Assembly: GCA_039920165.1 (NCBI GenBank)
Contig: JBDSEG010000034.1
Span: forward strand, 1-6,449
From: JBDSEG01 sp039920165
GTDB taxonomy: Bacteria > Pseudomonadota > Gammaproteobacteria > Burkholderiales > Burkholderiaceae_C
DNA: 6,449 nucleotides
Direction: 5' to 3'
A model generated the notes under the pieces. That model was not told the origin of the DNA. It was given only the letters and a program-made list of their open reading frames with translations, and ran no database searches. Both the position numbers and the translations under genes were made by a program. Below are positions 1 through 5,929 of the stretch, piece by piece (the stretch's first letter is position 1; every line of letters begins with the position of its first letter).

Positions 1-410
1 TCATGAGCACGGCGATGCACTATCCGTGCAACTACGGCTATATCCCGCAAACCCTGGCCGACGACGGTGACCCGGTCGACGTGCTCGTCATCACGCCGTT
101 TGCGCTCAGCCCCGGGGTGGTCGTCACATGCCGGCCGATCGGCGTGCTGAAGATGGACGACGAGGCCGGCGGCGACGCCAAGCTGCTCGCGGTGCCGATC
201 GACAAGATCCTGTCGATCTATACGCACTGGCAAAAGCCCGAGGACATGAACCCCTTGCGGCTGAAGACGATCCAGCATTTCTTCGAGCACTACAAGGATC
301 TCGAGCCTGGCAAGTGGGTCAAGGTGATGGGCTGGGAAGGCCCCGAATCGGCGCGGCGCGAGATCGTCGAAGGGGTCGCGAGCTACAAGCGCGCCAGCCG
401 GGCGGTCTGA
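1..410 (+). CDS. ppa: Inorganic pyrophosphatase, 5'-truncated by window edge
   Basis: Soluble type I pyrophosphatase, which hydrolyses cytoplasmic pyrophosphate to two phosphates and so drives biosynthetic reactions forward. The visible 135 residues align by eye with E. coli Ppa from its internal Met45 onward. The ATG at 3 is therefore not the start: the first two bases finish a codon (probably Phe) and about 44 N-terminal residues lie outside the window. Visible family features are YPCNYGYI, the metal-binding DGDPVD signature (equivalent to D65, D67 and D70), DEAGGDAK (D97, D102, K104) and HYKDL (Y141, K142). All catalytic residues expected in this part are present. The C-terminus ends cleanly at TGA 408-410, at the usual family length. 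The next gene on the same strand starts 127 nt downstream. Function is very secure; only the 5' end is unseen. Confidence 0.96.
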   Translation, partial: MSTAMHYPCNYGYIPQTLADDGDPVDVLVITPFALSPGVVVTCRPIGVLKMDDEAGGDAKLLAVPIDKILSIYTHWQKPEDMNPLRLKTIQHFFEHYKDLEPGKWVKVMGWEGPESARREIVEGVASYKRASRAV

Positions 411-537
411 ACCCGGCCCCTTTCCTGCCGGCGGGAGAACTCAGGCTAAAAAGGTCGGGGCCGCGCAGGGAACCTCGGTGCCGTCCGCGTCTCTATCCGG
501 GCCCGCCTTGCACTGCTCAACCCTGAACGCCACCACC
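411..537. other. Intergenic region between ppa and the M16 peptidase gene
   Basis: This 127-nt gap must hold the end of the ppa transcript and probably the promoter of the peptidase gene. I see no strong intrinsic terminator: the small inverted sequence around 424-437 has an almost absent loop and no T-run after it. An A-rich patch at 447-452 (TAAAAA) inside GC-rich DNA could be a -10 element, but no convincing -35 lies 16-18 nt upstream. In-frame GTG (478) and TTG (508) codons precede the chosen peptidase start. No Shine-Dalgarno sequence is obvious before the ATG at 538. The -10 idea is inference only. Confidence 0.4.
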
Positions 538-3264
538 ATGCTCCAGCGCCTGCGCACGACCGTTTCGCCGCTGCTTTTCCTGTTCGCGCTGGCCCTGGCC
601 GCGCCGGTGTTCGCCCAGCGCCTGCCCGCCGGCGTGGTGGCGGGCGCCTCGGTCGAAGGGATCGCCGAATACCGGCTGCGCAACGGCCTGCAGGTCTTGC
701 TGGTGGCCGATGCATCGAAGCCGACGACGACGGTCAACCTCACCTACCGGGTCGGCTCGCGCCACGAGAACTACGGCGAGACCGGCATGGCGCACCTGCT
801 CGAGCACATGCTGTTCAAAGGCTCGCCACGCCATCCCAAGGTGTGGGCCGATTTCGAGAAGCGCGGCTTGGCCGCGAACGGCAGCACCAGTTTCGACCGC
901 ACCAACTACACCGCGAGCTTCTCCTCGGACCCCGATAACCTGCACTGGTATCTCGGTTGGCTGGCCGATGCGATGGTCAACAGCAATATCGCGCGCAAGG
1001 ACCTCGACACCGAGATGACGGTGGTGCGCAACGAGATGGAAAGCGGCGAAAACAGCCCCGATCGTGTGCTGATGCAAAAGACGCTGTCGGTGATGTACGA
1101 CTGGCACCACTACGCCAACCTGCCGATCGGCGCACGGGCCGATGTCGAGAATGTCGATATCCCGCGCCTGCAGGCCTTCTACCGGACTTACTACCAACCC
1201 GATAACGCCACGCTCATCCTCGCCGGCCGCTTCGATGCGGGCGAGGTGCTGGCCTGGGTCGACGCCGCGTTCGGCAAGATCCCGCGGCCGACGCGCAAGC
1301 TGCCCAGTCTCTACACCCTCGACCCGGCGCAGGACGGCGAGCGCAGCGTCACGGTGCGACGCGTCGGCGGGGTGCCGATGCTGCTCGGGGCGTACCACAT
1401 GCCGCCCGGTGCTCATCCCGATTTCGCTGCCGCCGAAGTGCTCGGCCAAGTGCTCGGTGACAGCCCGTCGGGGCGGCTGCACAAGCGCCTCACCGAGCGC
1501 GGCCTGGCCTCGCGCACCTATGCCTATGCCTGGGGTCTGATCGACCCGTCGATCTTCATGGCCGGCGCCCAGCTCTCGCCCGGCCAGGATGTGGACGCGG
1601 TTCGCACGCAGATGCTGGCGGTGATCGAATCGATCGCGACCGAGCCGGTGACGGTGGAAGAATTGGACCGCGCGCGCGCCCAGTGGCTGAAGTCGTGGGA
1701 TCAGGCCTTCACCAATCCGGAGACCGTCGGCCTGTCGCTGTCCGAATATGTGGCGCTGGGCGACTGGCGGCTTTTCTTCCAGACCCGCGACCACGTGCGC
1801 GAGATCGGTCTGGCCGACGTGCAGCGGGTTGCGCAACAGTATCTGGTGCCGTCCAACCGCACGCTCGGGATCTACCTGCCCACCGACAAGCCGCAGCGCG
1901 CGCCGACGCCGGCGCGCATCGATATCGCGCAGGCGATGAAAGGCTTCAAGCCGCAGCCGGCCGCCGGCAACGTCGACCGCTTCGAGGCCACGCCGGCGAA
2001 TATCGATGCGCGCACGCAGCGGGCGAGCGTTGGCGGCATCAAGCTCGCGCTCCTGCCCAAGGGCACCCGCGGCGGCGCGGTGCAGGCGGTGCTCACATTG
2101 CACTTCGGCGACGAGAAATCGCTGTTCGGCCAGGGCGAAGTGCCCGATGCGGTGGCGGCGCTGCTCGACAAGGGAACGCCGAGCCTGTCGCGCCAGCAGG
2201 TGCAGGACCGGCTCGACGCACTGCGCACCGATCTGCAGATCGCTGCCGGGCCGGGGCGTGTGACGCTCACGCTCAGCTCGCGGCGTGAGCAGTTGCGGGC
2301 GGCGATGGCGCTGGTGGGCGAGTTGTTGCGGCAGCCGATCTTTCCGCCCGAGGCGCTGGCGGAGTACAAGCGCCAGGCGCTCGACGGCATCGAGCGCCAC
2401 CGGCGCGAGCCCGATGCGCTGGCGGCGAATGCCGTGGCGCGCCAGGGCAATCCGTACCCGCGCGGCGATGTGCGCCATGCACGCAGCTTCGACCAGATCG
2501 TCGAGGACGTGAAAGCGGTCGATATCGATAAGGTGCGCGCCTTCCACAAAAATTTTTATGGCGCGGCGCGCGGCGAGTTCAGCGCGGTCGGTGATTTCGA
2601 CCCGGAACAGGTGCGCAGTGCGCTGCAGACGGCGCTCGGCGACTGGACCACGGGCGCGCCCTTTGTGCGCGTGCCACGACCGCTGGTCGAGGTGGCACCG
2701 ACCACGCTGACACTGGAGACGCCGGACAAGCAAAACGCCAACGTGCTGGTTCGCCTGGCCATGCCGGTATCGGACAACGACGCCGACTACCCGGCGCTGA
2801 TGATGGCCAACTACCTGCTCGGCGGGGGCGGGAATTCGCGCCTGTGGCGGCGCATCCGCGAGACCGAGGGGCTGTCGTACGGAGTGGGCAGCAACGTGGC
2901 CTGGAGCCAGCACGAGGCCAACTCGGACTGGCAGCTCAATGCCATCTATGCGCCGCAAAACCGGGCCAAGGTCGAGACCGCGGTGCGCGAGGAGCTGGCA
3001 CGCGCGCTGAAGGACGGCTTCACGGCTCAGGAACTGGCCGAGGGCCAGCGCGGGCTGCTGAATTTCCGCCGCCTCTCACGAGCGCAGGACGAGACGCTGG
3101 CGAGCGCCCTTGCCAACAACCTTTACCTCGACCGCACGTTCGCGGTGTCTGCGCGCGTCGATGCGGCCCTTGGCGCGTTGACGCTCGCACAGGTCAACGC
3201 GGCCCTGCGCAAATATATCGATCCGCAGCGCTGGGTAATCGCCTTCGCGGGCGACTTCAAATAG
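538..3264 (+). CDS. Secreted M16 family zinc metallopeptidase with tandem M16 halves
   Basis: Predicted periplasmic zinc peptidase of the pitrilysin/insulinase clan, 908 residues. The ATG at 538 was chosen over in-frame GTG 478 and TTG 508 because it gives a clean signal peptide: Arg4 and Arg6, a hydrophobic core at about 11-22, and an Ala-X-Ala-like site PVFA before Gln27. The N-terminal half (about 40-440) carries the inverted zinc motif HLLEH at 86-90 (catalytic E89), with E166 in VVRNEME at the spacing expected for the third zinc ligand. A Pro/Ala-rich linker of about 60 residues follows. In the C-terminal half (about 505-908) the aligned position reads DAVAA (537-541), so zinc binding is lost there, but the Arg/Tyr substrate-binding pair is kept (R774, Y781 in RETEGLSY). 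This matches an active/inactive pair fused in one chain, which should close into a clam-shell chamber that degrades or trims short peptides. Substrate unknown. Its end overlaps the convergent gene by 8 nt. Confidence 0.93.
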   Translation: MLQRLRTTVSPLLFLFALALAAPVFAQRLPAGVVAGASVEGIAEYRLRNGLQVLLVADASKPTTTVNLTYRVGSRHENYGETGMAHLLEHMLFKGSPRHPKVWADFEKRGLAANGSTSFDRTNYTASFSSDPDNLHWYLGWLADAMVNSNIARKDLDTEMTVVRNEMESGENSPDRVLMQKTLSVMYDWHHYANLPIGARADVENVDIPRLQAFYRTYYQPDNATLILAGRFDAGEVLAWVDAAFGKIPRPTRKLPSLYTLDPAQDGERSVTVRRVGGVPMLLGAYHMPPGAHPDFAAAEVLGQVLGDSPSGRLHKRLTERGLASRTYAYAWGLIDPSIFMAGAQLSPGQDVDAVRTQMLAVIESIATEPVTVEELDRARAQWLKSWDQAFTNPETVGLSLSEYVALGDWRLFFQTRDHVREIGLADVQRVAQQYLVPSNRTLGIYLPTDKPQRAPTPARIDIAQAMKGFKPQPAAGNVDRFEATPANIDARTQRASVGGIKLALLPKGTRGGAVQAVLTLHFGDEKSLFGQGEVPDAVAALLDKGTPSLSRQQVQDRLDALRTDLQIAAGPGRVTLTLSSRREQLRAAMALVGELLRQPIFPPEALAEYKRQALDGIERHRREPDALAANAVARQGNPYPRGDVRHARSFDQIVEDVKAVDIDKVRAFHKNFYGAARGEFSAVGDFDPEQVRSALQTALGDWTTGAPFVRVPRPLVEVAPTTLTLETPDKQNANVLVRLAMPVSDNDADYPALMMANYLLGGGGNSRLWRRIRETEGLSYGVGSNVAWSQHEANSDWQLNAIYAPQNRAKVETAVREELARALKDGFTAQELAEGQRGLLNFRRLSRAQDETLASALANNLYLDRTFAVSARVDAALGALTLAQVNAALRKYIDPQRWVIAFAGDFK

Positions 3265-4471
3265 CGCCGGGTTCGGTGTCGATCGGCGCCGCGGCCTTGA
3301 ACGGCCGGCGATCGTTCAGTTCGTTCAGATAGCTTTCGACCCCAGCGCCTTCGCGGGCGAGGAATTCCGCCACCGCCTGCGCGAACTGCGGGTGTGCGAG
3401 CCAGTGCGCCGACCAGGTCTGTACCGGCAGCAGTCCGCGCGCCATCTTGTGCTCGCCCTGCGCGCCGCCTTCGAAGCGGAGATAACCGTGGGCGATGCAC
3501 CAGGCCAGGGGCTGGTAGTAGCAGGCGTCGAAGTGCAGGCACGGCACGTGGCGTGTCGCGCCCCAGTAGCGGCCGAACGCCACTCGCCGCAACGGGTCGA
3601 TCGCGATCAGTGAGGTCGCGATGCGCTCGTCGCCCTGCCGAGCGATGAAGAGCAGCCAGTGCTCGGGCATCGTGCCCGCCATGCGGCGGAAGAAGTCGCG
3701 TGTGAGGTAGGGCGTGGAATGGTGCGCGCGGTAGGTGAGGGTGTAGCAGCGGTAAAAGTAGTCCCAGTCGGCTTCGCTGATCGCGCGGCCTTCGAGCGCC
3801 TCGAAGACGACGCCGGCCTCGACCACGCGCCGGCGCTCCTGCTGGATCTTCTTGCGCTTGTCGCGCTGGAGGCCGGCCAGAAAGTCGGCGAAATCGGTCC
3901 ACGGTTCGGGCGTGCGCTGGGTCCAGTGGAACTGCACCGTGCTGCGCAGCATCCAGCCCGCATCGCTCGTTGCAGTGCGGTCGGCATCGTCGATGAAGAG
4001 CAGGTGCGCCGACGACAGCGTGGCCTGGCGCGCGAAGGCCTGCATGGCCAGCAGCAGAACCAGTCGGTCGGCCTGTGTTAGGGCGAGCAGGCGCGGCCCT
4101 GGCACCGGCGTGAACGGCACCGCGCCGACCAGTTTGGGGTAGTAGGGCAGGCCGTGCCGCTGGTACGCGTCGGCCCAGGCCCAGTCGAAGACGTACTCGC
4201 CGTACGAATGGTCCTTCAGGTACAGCAAGGCCGCGGCGCGTGGCCGAGCCGCGTCCCCCAGCACGAGGCATTGCAGATGCCATCCAGTCGGCGGCGCGGC
4301 ACTGCCCGAGGCCTGCATCGCGAGCAGATACTCATGGCGCATGAAAGGAGTTGCCGAGGGCTGCGCGTCGACCAGCTCATTCCAGGCGGCCGGGTCAATG
4401 TCGGCCAGGCTGTCGACCACCCGCACCACCTCGTCACTCGGGCCGGCGGCGGCGTTTCCGGCTTTCTTCAT
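3257..4471 (-). CDS. COG3146/DUF482 family protein (GNAT/FemAB-like acyltransferase fold)
   Basis: A 404-residue cytoplasmic-looking protein with no signal peptide or membrane segment. I recognise it as COG3146 (DUF482, often labelled 'peptidoglycan biosynthesis/recognition' or GNAT family N-acetyltransferase); the true reaction is not established for the family. Supporting blocks are HSYGEYVFDWAWADAY (88-103), a Pro-rich PYYPKLVGAVPFTPVPG (109-125), a basic stretch of Arg/Lys around 203-215 before the second half, GRYWG (310-314), HFDACYYQPLAWCIAHG (323-339) and FEGGAQGEHKMARG (343-356). The family is commonly near 380-400 residues, so this copy is full length. The ATG at 4471 is the last Met before the conserved region that avoids running into glnB; longer in-frame extensions exist but would overlap glnB antisense. 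No Shine-Dalgarno is seen. It is divergent from glnB and convergent with the peptidase gene. The family call is firm; the acyltransferase role is inference from the fold. Confidence 0.88.
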   Translation of the reverse strand: MKKAGNAAAGPSDEVVRVVDSLADIDPAAWNELVDAQPSATPFMRHEYLLAMQASGSAAPPTGWHLQCLVLGDAARPRAAALLYLKDHSYGEYVFDWAWADAYQRHGLPYYPKLVGAVPFTPVPGPRLLALTQADRLVLLLAMQAFARQATLSSAHLLFIDDADRTATSDAGWMLRSTVQFHWTQRTPEPWTDFADFLAGLQRDKRKKIQQERRRVVEAGVVFEALEGRAISEADWDYFYRCYTLTYRAHHSTPYLTRDFFRRMAGTMPEHWLLFIARQGDERIATSLIAIDPLRRVAFGRYWGATRHVPCLHFDACYYQPLAWCIAHGYLRFEGGAQGEHKMARGLLPVQTWSAHWLAHPQFAQAVAEFLAREGAGVESYLNELNDRRPFKAAAPIDTEPGAI

Positions 4472-4527
4472 GGGTCGTTTCGGGGCGGGGGCATGGTCGT
4501 CGGGTCGGCGAGCTGGCGATGGTAGGT

Positions 4528-4538
4528 CGGAAATTCCG
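4528..4538. repeat. Short perfect inverted repeat upstream of glnB (CGGAA-A-TTCCG)
   Basis: Two perfect 5-bp arms flank a single central base. It sits 4 bp upstream of the -10-like TAAACT and in the most AT-rich part of the intergenic region. Its position would suit an operator for a small dimeric regulator, but 5-bp arms are short and chance is a real alternative. No known operator consensus is claimed. Confidence 0.35.
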
Positions 4539-4568
4539 CGCTTAAACTCCGGCTCGAAATCAACCCTC

Positions 4569-4573
4569 GGAAG
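4569..4573 (+). promoter_or_regulatory. Ribosome binding site of glnB
   Basis: GGAAG lies six nucleotides before the ATG at 4580, a usual Shine-Dalgarno sequence and spacing. It supports the chosen glnB start. It is the only clear ribosome binding site among the gene starts that can be seen here. Confidence 0.65.
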
Positions 4574-4579
4574 CCGGCC

Positions 4580-4918
4580 ATGAAACAGATCACCGCCATC
4601 GTCAAGCCGTTCAAGCTCGAGGAGGTGCGCGAAGCGCTGGCCGATGTCGGCGTGACCGGCCTGACCGTCACCGAGGTCAAGGGTTTCGGCCGTCAGAAGG
4701 GCCATACCGAGCTGTATCGCGGCGCCGAATATGTGGTCGACTTTCTGCCCAAGGTCAAGGTCGAGGTGGTGGTGAAGGACGGCGATGTCGAGCGCTGCAT
4801 CGAAGCCATCGTCAAGGCCGCCAAGACCGGCAAGATCGGCGACGGCAAGATCTTCGTCGCCGCGGTCGAGCAAGTGGTGCGCATCCGCACCGGCGAGACC
4901 GACGAGGAAGCGGTCTGA
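4580..4918 (+). CDS. glnB: Nitrogen regulatory protein PII (GlnB type)
   Basis: Trimeric cytoplasmic signal protein that senses 2-oxoglutarate and ATP/ADP. In proteobacteria, GlnD uridylylates it, and it controls targets such as GlnE and NtrB. At 112 residues it has exactly the family length. The T-loop (about 37-55) is intact, with the uridylylation site Y51 in YRGAEYVVDF; Y46, Q39 and K58 are also present. The B-loop TGKIGDGK is at 83-90, and the C-terminal R101 and R103, which contact the nucleotide phosphates, are conserved. Asp54 and overall similarity to E. coli GlnB favour GlnB over GlnK, which commonly has Asn54, and no amtB lies next to it as is usual for glnK. A Shine-Dalgarno GGAAG precedes the ATG. 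The gene is divergent from the COG3146 gene and ends 10 nt from the stop of the convergent LOG gene. PII identity is certain; the GlnB/GlnK choice is likely. Confidence 0.95.
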   Translation: MKQITAIVKPFKLEEVREALADVGVTGLTVTEVKGFGRQKGHTELYRGAEYVVDFLPKVKVEVVVKDGDVERCIEAIVKAAKTGKIGDGKIFVAAVEQVVRIRTGETDEEAV

Positions 4919-4928
4919 CGCCAGGCCC

Positions 4929-5516
4929 TCAGATGCGCCGGTAGTCGTCGGGCGCAGTGGCCCGCCGCGACGCTTCAGACAGCCGGTCGAGCAGGGCGGC
5001 CGGATCGGCGCCCACGTCAAGCAGGCCGCGCTGCTCCAGCGTCATGAAGCCACGTGCCGCGCTGCGGTCGAGGAAGGCCAGCAATTCGTCGTAGCAACCG
5101 CCCACGTTGAGCAAACCGATCGGCTTGTCGTGGTAGCCGAGCTGGCGCCAGGACCAGGTCTCGAACAGCTCTTCCAACGTGCCGATGCCGCCGGGCAGGG
5201 CGATGAAGGCGTCGCTGCGCTGCGCGAGCATCAGCTTGCGTTCGTGCATGGTGTCGACGACATGCAGCTCGGTCAGGCCGGTGTGGCCGACCTCGCGCTG
5301 CATGAGCGAGGTCGGGATCACACCGGCGACCGGCGCGCCGGCCGCGAGCGCCGCATCGGCCAGCCGACCCATCAGGCCGCTGCGCCCGCCGCCGTAGACG
5401 AGCTGCCAGCCGCGCTGGCCGATTGCCGCGCCGACCGCTTCGGCGGCTGCGGCATACGCCGGATCGTCGCCATCGCGCGAGCCGCAGTACACGCAGACCG
5501 ACCAGCGCTTCGTCAT
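4929..5516 (-). CDS. LOG family protein (nucleoside 5'-monophosphate phosphoribohydrolase, TIGR00730)
   Basis: Rossmann-fold enzyme of the LOG ('lysine decarboxylase-like') family, 195 residues, the usual size of the short form. Characterised members cleave the N-glycosidic bond of nucleoside 5'-monophosphates, including cytokinin ribotides, giving a free base and ribose 5-phosphate. The older name 'lysine decarboxylase' is not supported by activity. Visible motifs are VYCGS near the N-terminus (9-13), the glycine-rich YGGGRSGLMG (41-50), MHERK (90-94, active-site Arg93) and PGGIGTLEE (108-116, fitting PGGxGTxxE with catalytic Glu116). The ATG at 5516 puts the start directly before the family's first strand and overlaps the dgkA stop as ATGA; an upstream in-frame Met at 5561 would lie inside dgkA and is less likely. 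In bacteria outside plant associations the likely role is nucleotide turnover or salvage rather than hormone signalling. Substrate is not decided by the sequence. Confidence 0.93.
   Translation of the reverse strand: MTKRWSVCVYCGSRDGDDPAYAAAAEAVGAAIGQRGWQLVYGGGRSGLMGRLADAALAAGAPVAGVIPTSLMQREVGHTGLTELHVVDTMHERKLMLAQRSDAFIALPGGIGTLEELFETWSWRQLGYHDKPIGLLNVGGCYDELLAFLDRSAARGFMTLEQRGLLDVGADPAALLDRLSEASRRATAPDDYRRI
5513..5516 (-). promoter_or_regulatory. ATGA stop-start overlap coupling dgkA to the LOG gene
   Basis: Read on the minus strand, the LOG start codon ATG (5516-5514) and the dgkA stop TGA (5515-5513) share two bases. There is no clear Shine-Dalgarno in the preceding dgkA codons. Together these suggest that ribosomes finishing dgkA reinitiate on the LOG gene, so the two are translated in step from one mRNA. 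Confidence 0.8.
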
Positions 5517-5896
5517 GCGAGAAAGCGCTGCCACAGCGCTGCTCCCCAGACCATCGCGCACAGGACGAGCGAGAGGAAGACCGCGGCGCTCGCCAGATCC
5601 TTGGCGCGCTTGGACAACTCGTGAACATCAAGCGAGATGCGATCGATCGCCGCCTCGATGCCCGAATTGAGCAGCTCGACGATCAGCACCAGCAGCACGC
5701 TCGCGAGCAATGCCGTGATCTCGAGCCAGCCGTCGCCGACCCAGAACGCGAGCGGCAGCAGCACCGCGGCGAGCCAGAACTCCTGGCGGAAGGCGCTTTC
5801 GCCGCGATAGGCCAGCGCGAGGCCGGACATCGAATGACCGGCTGCCCGGACCACGCGGTCCAGTCCGATGCGGCCCTTGTGGGGATGCGGCGTCAT
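5513..5896 (-). CDS. dgkA: Diacylglycerol kinase (prokaryotic DgkA type)
   Basis: Small trimeric inner-membrane kinase that converts diacylglycerol to phosphatidic acid, recycling the lipid released when membrane-derived glucans or LPS are decorated. At 127 residues it is close to E. coli DgkA (122), and key residues match with a constant offset of five: E33 and E39 (RGESAFRQE), E74, N77, E81 and D85 (ELLNSGIEAAID), K99 and D100 (KRAKD). Three membrane segments fit at about 36-53, 57-75 and 103-123, after an amphipathic N-terminal helix. Two positions of the core motif differ mildly from E. coli: Gly79 replaces Ala, and Ile84 replaces Val before the conserved Asp. Both look tolerable. Start ATG 5896 is the first Met; no Shine-Dalgarno is seen. 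It lies 33 nt after the RDD gene and overlaps the LOG gene by 4 nt. Confidence 0.95.
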   Translation of the reverse strand: MTPHPHKGRIGLDRVVRAAGHSMSGLALAYRGESAFRQEFWLAAVLLPLAFWVGDGWLEITALLASVLLVLIVELLNSGIEAAIDRISLDVHELSKRAKDLASAAVFLSLVLCAMVWGAALWQRFLA

Positions 5897-5929
5897 GACG
5901 ATCGATTGTGCCCGGCGCCGTCGTATCGC
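5897..5929. other. Short gap between the RDD gene and dgkA
   Basis: These 33 nt separate two genes on the same strand. I see no hairpin with a T-run and no clear Shine-Dalgarno before the dgkA ATG. The likeliest reading is an operon spacer. Confidence 0.5.

Larger units (their letters stand above)
4472..4579. promoter_or_regulatory. Shared divergent control region of the COG3146 gene and glnB
   Basis: The two genes start back to back, so this 108-nt stretch must carry control signals for both unless one is read from farther away. On the glnB side there is a weak -10-like TAAACT at 4543-4548 (four of six matches to TATAAT) with no good -35. I found no sigma-54 -24/-12 pair of the TGGCAC-N5-TTGC type and no NtrC-like GCAC-N7-GTGC site, which is consistent with a glnB that is not strongly nitrogen-induced. 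An 11-bp inverted repeat lies at 4528-4538 (listed separately). That the region is regulatory is inferred from gene orientation; the exact promoters are not resolved. Confidence 0.5.

Noticed and set aside
421..440. Possible terminator hairpin after ppa (around CCTGCCGGCGGG)
   Set aside because: The arms pair imperfectly with almost no loop, and no T-tract follows.
1898..1917. An 8-4-8 inverted repeat (GCGCGCCG / CGGCGCGC) in the peptidase gene
   Set aside because: It lies in the Ala/Pro/Arg-rich interdomain linker, where GC-rich codons readily make such palindromes. It has no T-run and is not near a gene end.
517..2958. An 813-codon open frame on the minus strand, antisense to the M16 peptidase gene
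   Set aside because: It is rich in Arg, His and Ala with no recognisable domain. Long antisense frames are expected opposite GC-rich genes with strong third-position bias, and the sense frame has clear M16 motifs.
3123..4283. A 386-codon minus-strand frame overlapping the COG3146 gene and the peptidase 3' end
   Set aside because: It is a shifted frame of the COG3146 coding region with Arg/Ala/Pro-rich, low-information sequence, while the COG3146 frame holds the conserved blocks.
4490..4560. Sigma-54 promoter or NtrC site upstream of glnB
   Set aside because: Looked for because nitrogen genes often have them; no GG-N10-GC pair with proper context and no GCAC-N7-GTGC dyad was found.
4472..5020. 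N-terminal extension of the COG3146 protein through the glnB region (frame open up to 5020)
   Set aside because: The extra 183 residues are the antisense of glnB, which is unmistakably real, and the family's usual N-terminus fits the Met at 4471.
4785..5624. A 279-codon plus-strand frame across glnB and antisense to LOG and dgkA
   Set aside because: It has no domain features and runs through three well-supported genes; it is a GC-bias shadow.
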